Of a DNA stretch of 61,891 nucleotides, positions 55,273 to 61,891 are shown in pieces. The translations under genes and the position numbers were made by a program. The stretch is from a virus. Each line of letters opens with the position of its first letter. Within the stretch, counting starts at the first letter, position 1. Under the pieces are notes generated by a model. That model worked only from the letters and a program-made list of their open reading frames with translations. It was not told where the DNA came from and searched no databases. The stretch is from positions 1 through 61,891 of the IMG/VR virus record IMGVR_UViG_3300049893_001270. One strand, written 5' to 3'.

Positions 55273-57264
55273 TCAGGTCGCGGTGACGTTGACCGACTCG
55301 CCAATCTCCGTCTGGAGAACAAACGAATCGATGCTGCCCAGCAGCCGCACCTTCACGATGATCGTGTGGATGCCGTCCGCGCTGTCATCCGCGGTATTTC
55401 CGCTGCTGTCATCGACGAGGTACCCGTCGATGCGCTGCGCAACCGGGTTGTTCTTGGAGAGCAGCCCCTCCAAGAACGCCACGACCTCCGAGCTGGCCGT
55501 GTCCTTCAACGCCTGACGCGCGACGTTCTTCGACAACAGGTTCAGCCGCGCGGCGATCGAGTCCTGCGTGTAGTCAGCCATCCGGCGGCGAGAGATGTTC
55601 TTTTCACCGGATGTCAGGCTGCTGGTGATGCCGCTCTGGAAGATCGGCCCAGCGATGCGGTCGAACCGAACCCCAACGATCCCGTACGATCGGAACGTCG
55701 TGTACTCGGCAATGGTCAAATCCGGCGTCCCGCGCGCAAACGCGGTGATCGGAGCCATGATCGTCGGCACGGGCTCCGACGCCTGACCGGGGTTGTTCTC
55801 GGGGGGCAGGTTGGCCTCAACCGAAGCCAGCCAAACGTCCGCGCTGTCATCGAGGTACCCATCCGTCGTCGTGGTGGCGTCCGAGCAGTCAATGGTGGAC
55901 CCCACCGCCTCGGGCACAAAGTGCCGCACACCCGGCCACGCGTAGTCCACGCGCTCATCGCGCGCGTACCCGACGCCGCCAGACCCCGTGCTGACCGCGG
56001 TGTCAACGGACAGCATCGTGAGCTTGGGCGACCAGATCGCGCGACGGCTGAGTCCGCGACCGGACGCAACCTTGACGTGCGACTTCAGCTTGGTCGCGAT
56101 CGTGTCGCTCTTTCGAGCCGCGACCACGATGTTGATGTCACGCGTCGGGTCTTTGTCCGACAGCAACGCGTCGATGGCCGACGTGTATCGGGCGTCCAGC
56201 GTGGCGCTCGACGCGGCGTTCACGCCGTGCACCGCCGAATCATAGGTGAGCGCAGTGGCAGGCGCGGTCTTGGCACCCAGCCCAGACAGCACATCCCACG
56301 AAGACGCGGTCGCGCTGTCCGGCACGATGGTGGGGGCCATGATCGTCGCCGCAACGATAGTGGCGTCGAGCGGGCGGGCGATCACCGAGTAGCCGTTGGC
56401 GCTCGTGATCGCAACCTTGCGGCCGTCCACGTAGCCAGAATCGGCGTCGCTCCCCTTGTGAATACGCCAGGGGAGCGAGCCCTCCGTCGTAAACGCGAAG
56501 TTCGCGCCGTCCATACGCTCAAGGGTCAGCGTGGTAGCGCCGCCGATCGCGTTCACACGGAACGTCTGCGCGTTGGAGCCCAGGCTGGTGCCGATGACAC
56601 CAACAACGATCACGTCTCCAACGGAGATCGTACCGTCGTTGAACGCGCCGCTGGCCGCGGTGAAGGTCTGCGTGGCCGCAGCACCAGCCGTCGTCACAGA
56701 CCCGTCCGTCCCCGTCTTCAGCGGAGCCGTCGCGGTGAACTGAACCGTGCGCGCGATACGAACACGGTTGCTGCCGCTCTTGAACTCGCGCCCAGCCGCC
56801 ACAGCCGCAGCGGTCACCGGGACGACAGGGTTGGTGTTCGTCGTACCCTTGTTCGTCGGCAGGTCACGCCAAACGCGGATACCCTTGTTGGTCGTGCCGC
56901 TGGGCGTGATGTTGTCGATCGGGCAGACGATCAGGCGGGGGAAACGCTTGTTGCGCAGCGCGCAGTAGCCGTTGCCCAGCGTATCGCCAAAGTCTCCGAT
57001 CGTGGCGTCGAACCCGCCCAGCTTGGCGACGAGATCCTGACCGGATCGAATCTCCACCGGCACGAGATTGCTGGAAACGTCACCGTTCGCAGCGACCTTC
57101 GTTGCGTAGCTGGCGTCCACGAACTCGCCAACCAACGCAACAACACCTGTCGCAACGCCCGAAATACCGCCACTGGGCGGCAGATCGACGATGACAACAC
57201 CCTCAATCTCCGTCAGAACCGAGTTGTCCGGCCTGTAGCCGAATCGTCGAATGAAGCCCGCCAT
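55273..57264 (-). CDS. Tail sheath protein
   Basis: 663 aa contractile sheath. Key features: N-terminal GVVIVDLPPSGGISGVATGV and VALVGEF, typical of sheath N-termini; a large beta-rich insertion (about 150-330); and C-terminal FARGTPDLTIAEYTTFRSYG, then IAARLNLLSKNVARQALKDT and FLEGLLSKNNPVAQRIDGYL as in gpFI-like sheath C-terminal domains. Strong ribosome site AAGGAG before ATG 57264. It defines the phage as a myovirus. Confidence 0.9.
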   Translation of the reverse strand: MAGFIRRFGYRPDNSVLTEIEGVVIVDLPPSGGISGVATGVVALVGEFVDASYATKVAANGDVSSNLVPVEIRSGQDLVAKLGGFDATIGDFGDTLGNGYCALRNKRFPRLIVCPIDNITPSGTTNKGIRVWRDLPTNKGTTNTNPVVPVTAAAVAAGREFKSGSNRVRIARTVQFTATAPLKTGTDGSVTTAGAAATQTFTAASGAFNDGTISVGDVIVVGVIGTSLGSNAQTFRVNAIGGATTLTLERMDGANFAFTTEGSLPWRIHKGSDADSGYVDGRKVAITSANGYSVIARPLDATIVAATIMAPTIVPDSATASSWDVLSGLGAKTAPATALTYDSAVHGVNAASSATLDARYTSAIDALLSDKDPTRDINIVVAARKSDTIATKLKSHVKVASGRGLSRRAIWSPKLTMLSVDTAVSTGSGGVGYARDERVDYAWPGVRHFVPEAVGSTIDCSDATTTTDGYLDDSADVWLASVEANLPPENNPGQASEPVPTIMAPITAFARGTPDLTIAEYTTFRSYGIVGVRFDRIAGPIFQSGITSSLTSGEKNISRRRMADYTQDSIAARLNLLSKNVARQALKDTASSEVVAFLEGLLSKNNPVAQRIDGYLVDDSSGNTADDSADGIHTIIVKVRLLGSIDSFVLQTEIGESVNVTAT

Positions 57265-57278
57265 TAGCCGTCTCCTTT

Positions 57279-57965
57279 TTAGCCTTCAACGTCCAGCTTG
57301 ATTCGAGTGTTCAGCGGAGCGAACGGTCCCATCAGCCGAAGCACGGGAATCGTAGCGCGAATCGTGAACGTGCACGAAAAGATCCTTCGCTGGGCGTCCT
57401 CGGGCGAGTCGTTTTTTCTGGACGATGTTACCAGAAACGACGCGAAAACTCCGTGGTAGTACGGAATCTTCATCCTAAACCCTGCCATCCAATCGACAGG
57501 GTTGAAAAGATCACGCATTCCCTGCTGCATCAAGGATCGCTCGACCGGATCGTTGGCGAACGCCTCGACGGTCAAGGACACAGCCAGCTCGGACGCCTTC
57601 AAAAGCAGGTAGTTTTTACCAGTGAGAGAGTCTTGGATGCGCTCGGTGGACCCGTTGTACGCCATCCCAAGCCCGTTCGCCTCGTCTGTCGCGTCGCCAG
57701 ACCCACTCACAGCGACGAGAGGGAACTGGAAATCGGTTTCCAGATCGACTTGTCCCGCCGCTACGTAGGAAAACGACACAGCACGGCCGTCCTGCCCGAC
57801 GTACTGCATCGTCGCAAGGTAGTCAGCGACCGCCTGGAACAGCGCGCGCTCGGGGTCCATCGTCACCACGGTGGTGAGAACCTGCCGGTGGTTGGGCGAT
57901 CGGATGAGCACTGCCCCGCCAACGTCGGGCGGGGAGCTAAAATGTCCGTTCGGCGGTGTAGTCAT
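57279..57965 (-). CDS. Tail terminator/completion-type protein, 228 aa
   Basis: Between neck genes and the sheath gene; this is the place of tail terminators. DPERALFQAVADYLATMQYV and the later SELAVSLTVEAFANDPVERS and RRIFSCTFTIRATIPVLRLM give an alpha/beta pattern similar to gp3/gpU-like completion proteins. Family identity is not certain. ATG 57965 overlaps the previous stop. Confidence 0.65.
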   Translation of the reverse strand: MTTPPNGHFSSPPDVGGAVLIRSPNHRQVLTTVVTMDPERALFQAVADYLATMQYVGQDGRAVSFSYVAAGQVDLETDFQFPLVAVSGSGDATDEANGLGMAYNGSTERIQDSLTGKNYLLLKASELAVSLTVEAFANDPVERSLMQQGMRDLFNPVDWMAGFRMKIPYYHGVFASFLVTSSRKNDSPEDAQRRIFSCTFTIRATIPVLRLMGPFAPLNTRIKLDVEG

Positions 57966-58453
57966 CGCGCTGCCTTGAGATAGGACGTTAGCACCGCCTC
58001 AACGTCCGCGGATTTTGTCACAGTGGCAATGATCGCGTACCGGCTGCTGGGGTTTGTGCCCCGCTGCCCAATCTTCTTGGCGATCACATGCGCCGCGCGC
58101 TTCGTGTAGTTCCAGTTCTTTGCGCCAAACTGGCCGGGAAACTTTCGCTTCAGCCACGCAACAATGGCAGCGCGCGGCGGTGCTTTACCCGGTCCCCGGC
58201 CGCGCTCAACGAAGTACGCGTACGGGGCCGTGTTGATCAGCGTGACTGTTTTTTTCGTCGTCGTGAACTCGAACGACTTCATGTACAGCCCAGTAGCGAC
58301 AGCGTTTCTGGACTTGGTCATCGCAACCGCAGCCCGCACAAGCTGCTTGCCGATGTCAGACAGCGCGCGATCCGTGGCCTTCGCCGCCTTCGCGGCCGAC
58401 AGCTTCGGGATCTTGGGGATGTCGTCCAGCTTGATGGTCTGCTTGTGAGCCAT
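57962..58453 (-). CDS. HK97 gp10-like head-tail joining/completion protein, 163 aa
   Basis: ALSDIGKQLVRAAVAMTKSR, ATGLYMKSFEFTTTKKTVTL, YAYFVERGRGPGKAPP and IVAWLKRKFPGQ recall the HK97-gp10/gpV-like family of small head-tail completion proteins (NxAPYAxxVExG). ATG 58453 overlaps the upstream stop (TGATG). An upstream extension to 58516 lacks a good start. Confidence 0.75.
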   Translation of the reverse strand: MAHKQTIKLDDIPKIPKLSAAKAAKATDRALSDIGKQLVRAAVAMTKSRNAVATGLYMKSFEFTTTKKTVTLINTAPYAYFVERGRGPGKAPPRAAIVAWLKRKFPGQFGAKNWNYTKRAAHVIAKKIGQRGTNPSSRYAIIATVTKSADVEAVLTSYLKAAR

Positions 58454-59001
58454 CAGCGCACCAGCTTTCCGCTTCGGTACGGGTCGTCGTTGGCGCGCAG
58501 CAGCGTGAGCGACCACTCAAGGTTCTCAGGGTTGTACGACGGCGTATCGCTCAAGGTGAACCGACGGCGGGTACCAACCCCACCGGGGCGCGGGAAAAAC
58601 ACCTCGTAAAAGAAGTTTGTGTCAGCAGGGATGCTGGCTCCGTTGTTGTCCATCCCGCGCAAAAAGTCTTCGCTGTAACGGGCGCTGACTTCGCTGACGA
58701 TGATGCTGCCCTTCTCGATCGCACCGCCGGTCATCATCACAACCTGCACGCCGCTCAGGTCGATGATTTTGGGGGTCGGCAAGAGCACTTCGCGGCGCGT
58801 GATCTCTTCAACCCCACGTCCGCGCGCACCGCCCGTCCAGCGGGTCCAGACCAGCGCGACTTCATAGGTACGCGCGCCGATCTGCGTGGCAAAATCACGG
58901 GCCGTATCGACGGCGCAAATGAGGTTGCGCAGCGCCGTCGATGCGTTCGGATCGACGCGCGTAAATCTGCATGTGCACTCACCCGCGCATCGGCACGCCA
59001 T
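58453..59001 (-). CDS. Neck/connector-type protein with Cys-rich N-terminus, 182 aa
   Basis: The first 12 residues contain MACRCAGECTC with four Cys, a potential metal-binding knot. The rest is alpha/beta (TYEVALVWTRWTGGARGRGV, then IDLSGVQVVMMTGGAI) with a C-terminal NLEWSLTLLRAND. Its position between connector and completion proteins supports a neck role. Family not recognised. Confidence 0.68.
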   Translation of the reverse strand: MACRCAGECTCRFTRVDPNASTALRNLICAVDTARDFATQIGARTYEVALVWTRWTGGARGRGVEEITRREVLLPTPKIIDLSGVQVVMMTGGAIEKGSIIVSEVSARYSEDFLRGMDNNGASIPADTNFFYEVFFPRPGGVGTRRRFTLSDTPSYNPENLEWSLTLLRANDDPYRSGKLVR

Positions 59002-59004
59002 TGG

Positions 59005-59400
59005 TCACCTCATCACCCGCACATGCGTTCCACCGCTCGCGAAACGCTCAGACAGCGGGTAAACCGGCACGCCGAGAAAGTCCGCGAGGCGGAAAGCCCA
59101 CCTACGGTATTCGGCCTCCAGCGCGTTCGGCTGGTTCAGATTGACTTGAATCCCGCCGGTCTGCTGCACGCCAAGCGCGGACTGTGCGTTGATGAGTCTG
59201 CACTCGATGTTGTCGAGCACTTGAATCAGCTCGCGTACACGCTCTTCGCCGGTCGTGGTGAGCAACCCAAACGACTGGTCAACGAGGAAAAGCGCCTGCA
59301 TGACCTTCGGAATGCCCATCTGAATCGAGGGCACCGAGTTGGTCGCCGGGTAGCCTAGATGGTACCGGACCTTTTCTTTTTCCTCGTTGGTGAGCGCCAT
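59005..59400 (-). CDS. Head-tail connector-like protein, 131 aa
   Basis: Helical protein starting MALTNEEKEKVRYHLGYPAT with ERVRELIQVLDNIECRLINA and ALEAEYRRWAFRLADFLGVP. This order resembles small gp6/gp15-type connector adaptors. Located just upstream of neck genes in the minus-strand operon. Family assignment tentative. Confidence 0.68.
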   Translation of the reverse strand: MALTNEEKEKVRYHLGYPATNSVPSIQMGIPKVMQALFLVDQSFGLLTTTGEERVRELIQVLDNIECRLINAQSALGVQQTGGIQVNLNQPNALEAEYRRWAFRLADFLGVPVYPLSERFASGGTHVRVMR

Positions 59401-59403
59401 CGA

Positions 59404-59745
59404 TCACTCCACGCGCGTCAAGCTGACGCCCCATTCCATCGCGGCTGCGACGAATGTTTCGCCCATCTCGTTGGAGATGATGTCACCTTTTCGCAGATCG
59501 ATGGTGGCCCCGCGGTAGCTGATCTTCTTGTCAGACTGCACGCAGTACCGCACCGGCTTCACAGGGGCCGCAGCAATCGGCGGCGGGTCAGCCGGGGGGC
59601 GGGCCATCTCGTCTTCGATCGGCAGCAAGTCGGGCTGCGCGTCCTTCTCACCCGCGAGCGCAGGCAGTGGGGCAGACGCGGTACCAACCGCGCCCACGTC
59701 ACTCTTGGCTGCCTCAAGCGGATCAGTGACTCTTGCTTTCGCCAT
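59404..59745 (-). CDS. Hypothetical protein, 113 aa, with Pro/Ala-rich N-terminus
   Basis: The first gene of the tail arm after the long leader. Residues 1-60 are Pro/Ala/Asp-rich and likely disordered; the C-terminal half (RYCVQSDKKISYRGATIDLR and KGDIISNEMGETFV) is a small beta domain. Ribosome site is weak (ACGGATC). Possibly a head or neck accessory protein; no family recognised. Confidence 0.7.
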   Translation of the reverse strand: MAKARVTDPLEAAKSDVGAVGTASAPLPALAGEKDAQPDLLPIEDEMARPPADPPPIAAAPVKPVRYCVQSDKKISYRGATIDLRKGDIISNEMGETFVAAAMEWGVSLTRVE

Positions 59746-59760
59746 GATCCGTAACGGTAG

Positions 59761-59860
59761 CTCAAAACAAAAAGGGAAGCACGGAGCCCACAGTCTGTGT
59801 CCGTCTGTTACTGCGTTAACCCACGCAGAGGGGGAAGACGGTCATGTCTGTAGGCTCCGT
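59761..59860 (-). ncRNA. Structured leader with nested helices and T-rich tail
   Basis: Three nested stems: ACGGAGCC (59781-59788) with GGCTCCGT (59853-59860), extended by ACAG/CTGT; CCGTCT (59801-59806) with AGACGG (59836-59841); CTGCGT (59811-59816) with ACGCAG (59823-59828). Read on the minus strand, the structure ends GCTTCCCTTTTTGTTTTG (to 59763) just before the gene starting at 59745. This is a terminator/antiterminator-like layout and may be an attenuator controlling entry into the tail operon. Confidence 0.55.
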
Positions 59861-60185
59861 GGGAGTGTGTAGCAAAAGAGCTATAGGGACTCCCGCACAT
59901 GAGCTGATCCCGAGGGATCAGTCAACGCGCACTTCGACGGAACGCCAAGGCTTTGCCTACGCGGGTGCGAGGTTTGCCCCGGCTTGTGGGTACTGCGTGC
60001 GTGGAAATCCCCATCGCAACGCGATGGGGCGCGCGCAGCGAACTGTCCCAGCCCAGGTTCCACCCCAGGCACAGGGGTACGGAGATCAACGATCGCCGCA
60101 CAGTTCATATCGTAGCTGTACCACCCAGCCTGATCGGCCGCAAGTACAGTGTCGTTTGCACCGCCCGTGCGTGGCACAGTCAGCA
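59861..60185. other. Non-coding interval with small hairpins
   Basis: No supportable ORF in either strand over 325 nt. Two perfect stems are visible: CTGATCCC/GGGATCAG (59904-59911 with 59914-59921) and CCCCATCGC/GCGATGGGG (60009-60017 with 60021-60029, AAC loop). Together with the nested leader at 59.8 kb the whole 0.5 kb between capsid and tail genes looks regulatory, perhaps containing the promoter of the tail operon. I cannot point to a convincing -35/-10 pair. Confidence 0.5.
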
Positions 60186-60264
60186 GCTAAAAAGAAGCAG
60201 TGAAGGGGGCGGGATGGTACCGCGCGGTGGGGGAGGCAGGCACCAAGTCGCCCCCTTCACTGCT
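60186..60264 (-). terminator. Strong intrinsic terminator after the major capsid gene
   Basis: AGCAGTGAAGGGGGCG (60196-60211) and CGCCCCCTTCACTGCT (60249-60264) form a perfect 16-bp stem with a 37-nt loop. On the minus strand the stem is followed by TCTTTTTAGC, a standard terminator tail. It lies 42 nt beyond the capsid stop, so capsid mRNA can end here and be made in excess over tail mRNA. Confidence 0.85.
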
Positions 60265-60305
60265 ATGTCGGCCGGGAGAGAGGGAGCGCCCCGGCCGAAC
60301 ACCTG

Positions 60306-61715
60306 TCACTCGCCGTGCTGAAGGATGGCGAAACGCTTGTAGCGCGCTCCGTCACCCGTCGCGGCGTCCGTGCGCACCGGCCAGTCACCGATGAAGCGCC
60401 AGGACGTGCTCACCATGTCCTGCATACGGTTCATCGGCTGACGCACGATCATCTGGATGCGGTCAGAGAACACGTCGATCCCGTTGTTCGAAACCGACGC
60501 CTCGCTGACCTTGCCAGCGATGCCGACCTCGGTGATGAGCGCCGAGTAGTCCGAGTGGTACTCGAAGATCGCGTCGCGCCCCGAGAAGAGCATCCGGTGG
60601 ACCTTCACGCCCGTGGAGGCGTTGCCGTTGTTGTACAGATCGCCCGCGAAGGGATCGTCCAGCGAGAAGGTCACGCCGTCGTTGTTCGCGGTCACGACCG
60701 TCTCAGGCACCGGGCACTCGTTGTTGCGGACGAACACGCAGCCGAGCAGCTCGCCCACGGCGAACTGGCGGTACATGTAGTAGTCCGGCAGCGAGGTGTT
60801 GAGGCGCTGAAGGTCCGAGTCCTCGAACATCTTGGCGATCGACACCGGATCGCAGTGAACGTGGAAGCGGCCGTCCTCGTAGACCGGGACGTTCTGCTGC
60901 CACAGACGCGCGACCACCGAGCGGATGCCCGACAGGGTCGGCAGGTCCGAGCTGCCCACGTCGTCCACCTTGTTGCCACCGCCAGCGCGGTAGATCCAAG
61001 TGGAGTCGTTCGCCTTCACGTACGCGCGGTTCGCCACGTTCGTGACAGCCGAGCCGAGCGTCAGCACGCCGGGGCCTGTCTCGTCACCGACGTTGTCGGG
61101 CGTGTAGCCCACAACCGTGTTCGAAACCTCGGCACCGTTGTCGTACAGCTTGATCGACAGCGGGTTGGTCGCACTCACGGTGCTGAACCGCACCTTGCTC
61201 GCCCCGGCGGTCGTCGGGTTGCGGGCGCGGGTAAACCCGTTGAGGCTGCGCACGCGCAGCGAGGTGGTACCGGCCGCGCCACCGTCGGCAACCGTCCACC
61301 CGCTCTCGCCCGCATTGTACATGCGGTCGCGAACGGCGCGGTTGAGCGACTGACCAGCCTGGAGGCCAAGCTGGTGCGAGTTGCGCATGAAAAGATCAAC
61401 CACCGCCACCATGCTGGTCGGCATGTGCGAGTCGATCGAGTCGCCGTACTGCTGAAGCATCGCCTCCCACTGCTCGACAGCGTAGCTCTTCGGCGTGGGG
61501 TCAACACCCGGCTGCATCGGGCGAGCGTTCGGCGGGATCAGGCCAGGGGCCGAAAAGATCATCGAGTCGCCAACGCCCGCGGGCCAGGGCTTCGGCGTCA
61601 CTTCGCTGCGGAAAATCTGCTGGGGAAAGAGCGCGTCGTGAAACGCGCGCTCCAGCATACCTTCCTGCACCAGCCCGCGAACCTTCGCGTCTTGGAGAAT
61701 GACCGAGAAATCCAT
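60306..61715 (-). CDS. Major capsid protein (HK97-fold candidate)
   Basis: 469 aa. N-terminal MDFSVILQDAKVRGLVQEGM, then FPQQIFRSEVTPKPWPAGVG and a helical AVEQWEAMLQQYGDSIDSHM fit the N-arm and E-loop regions of large HK97-fold capsid proteins. An Ig-like insertion (about 140-260) may explain the length. The C-terminal DIQMIVRQPMNRMQDMVSTS-like segment and RRxFA-like ending are consistent with a P domain. GGAG before ATG 61715 and the strong terminator after the gene fit high expression. Confidence 0.72.
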   Translation of the reverse strand: MDFSVILQDAKVRGLVQEGMLERAFHDALFPQQIFRSEVTPKPWPAGVGDSMIFSAPGLIPPNARPMQPGVDPTPKSYAVEQWEAMLQQYGDSIDSHMPTSMVAVVDLFMRNSHQLGLQAGQSLNRAVRDRMYNAGESGWTVADGGAAGTTSLRVRSLNGFTRARNPTTAGASKVRFSTVSATNPLSIKLYDNGAEVSNTVVGYTPDNVGDETGPGVLTLGSAVTNVANRAYVKANDSTWIYRAGGGNKVDDVGSSDLPTLSGIRSVVARLWQQNVPVYEDGRFHVHCDPVSIAKMFEDSDLQRLNTSLPDYYMYRQFAVGELLGCVFVRNNECPVPETVVTANNDGVTFSLDDPFAGDLYNNGNASTGVKVHRMLFSGRDAIFEYHSDYSALITEVGIAGKVSEASVSNNGIDVFSDRIQMIVRQPMNRMQDMVSTSWRFIGDWPVRTDAATGDGARYKRFAILQHGE

Positions 61716-61806
61716 CGTGAGTGCTCCGTAGGTTCGGCGGTTTTCGCGCCGTTGGAAGTGATGTTACAAGCCCCTGGTTCTTTTTTCCAGCAGCGCGACC
61801 TATTTT

Positions 61807-61890
61807 TCAGAGAGTGACGCCGTACTTGTTCTTCAAACGCGCTTTGACTTCCTCGGGAGAAGCCTTCATCGCGTTGAATTCGCCATCCGG
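61807..61890 (-). CDS. 3' end of a capsid-region gene (partial)
   Basis: The window ends within a minus-strand gene; the last 27 codons read EFNAMKASPEEVKARLKNKY and end GVTL before TGA at 61807-61809. The helical, charged end with a small KNKYGV motif could belong to a scaffold, decoration protein or capsid protease, all common upstream of the capsid gene. Identity unknown. The 91 nt between it and the capsid start hold a small CGGCG/CGCCG hairpin. Confidence 0.6.
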   Translation of the reverse strand, partial: PDGEFNAMKASPEEVKARLKNKYGVTL

Positions 61891-61891
61891 C

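Noticed and set aside
55366-57267. Plus-strand open frame of 633 codons opposite the tail sheath gene
   Set aside because: Arg-rich shadow composition with no domain; the minus strand encodes a recognisable sheath with a strong ribosome site.
60315-61817. Plus-strand open frame of 500 codons opposite the major capsid gene
   Set aside because: His/Arg/Val-rich shadow of the capsid gene; it runs through the capsid ribosome site and has no motif.

Overview
The window is about 62 kb of a contractile-tailed (myovirus-type) double-stranded DNA bacteriophage genome, cut at both ends inside genes. The evidence is a complete tail and baseplate operon (sheath, tube, frameshifted tail-assembly chaperone, tape measure, hub, spike, gp25-like wedge, J-like protein) together with a replication and recombination set on the other arm. 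Base composition is high-GC (about 60% by eye). The lipobox-bearing small proteins and the peptidoglycan lysis genes point to a Gram-negative host. The RNA-polymerase-region-4-like protein at 30.2 kb and the transglycosylase at 34.8 kb resemble types I associate with myxobacteria and other former Deltaproteobacteria; that host assignment is a weak inference.

Layout. 0-36 kb, plus strand, tightly packed with start/stop overlaps: primase (0.6 kb), a MoxR-like AAA+ ATPase with a HExxH/VWA partner (1.7-4.6 kb), a sigma-like factor, a ParB-like protein, a stand-alone XseA-type OB fold and an SF2 helicase (6.5-9.8 kb), then a run of very small, mostly unknown genes (10.3-13.7 kb) that seem to share one short helical motif. 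Next come a DnaB-like helicase (14.4 kb), several unknown proteins, tRNA-Lys(UUU), a UDG-like/family A DNA polymerase fusion (20.1 kb), a gp32-like single-strand binding protein, tRNA-Thr(UGU), an SbcD/SbcC (gp47/gp46) pair, a second ParB-like protein, a Cro/CI-type regulator, a PD-(D/E)XK nuclease, a sigma-region-4-like protein, a LexA DNA-binding domain without its peptidase, and many small membrane, lipoprotein and Cys-rich proteins (30.8-34.8 kb). One minus-strand lytic transglycosylase (34.8-35.3 kb) interrupts this arm.

61.9-36.1 kb, minus strand, read right to left: end of a capsid-region gene, major capsid protein, a strong intrinsic terminator, a 0.5-kb structured non-coding leader, head-tail connector and completion proteins, tail sheath, an internal terminator-like element, tail tube, chaperones G and G-T joined by a -1 slippery site, tape measure, baseplate proteins, tail fibre and adhesin-like proteins (including a protein made of 20-residue Ala/Ser/Gly/Thr repeats), holin-like membrane proteins, a Cys-rich lipoprotein, a HExxH metalloprotein and an amidase endolysin. 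The two arms converge and overlap at 36.14-36.17 kb.

Together the plus arm supplies a nearly self-sufficient replisome and recombination machinery plus several candidate transcription regulators. The minus arm supplies virion morphogenesis and lysis. Terminase, portal and head protease are not in the window and presumably lie to the right of it. No CRISPR array, insertion sequence or integrase was seen.
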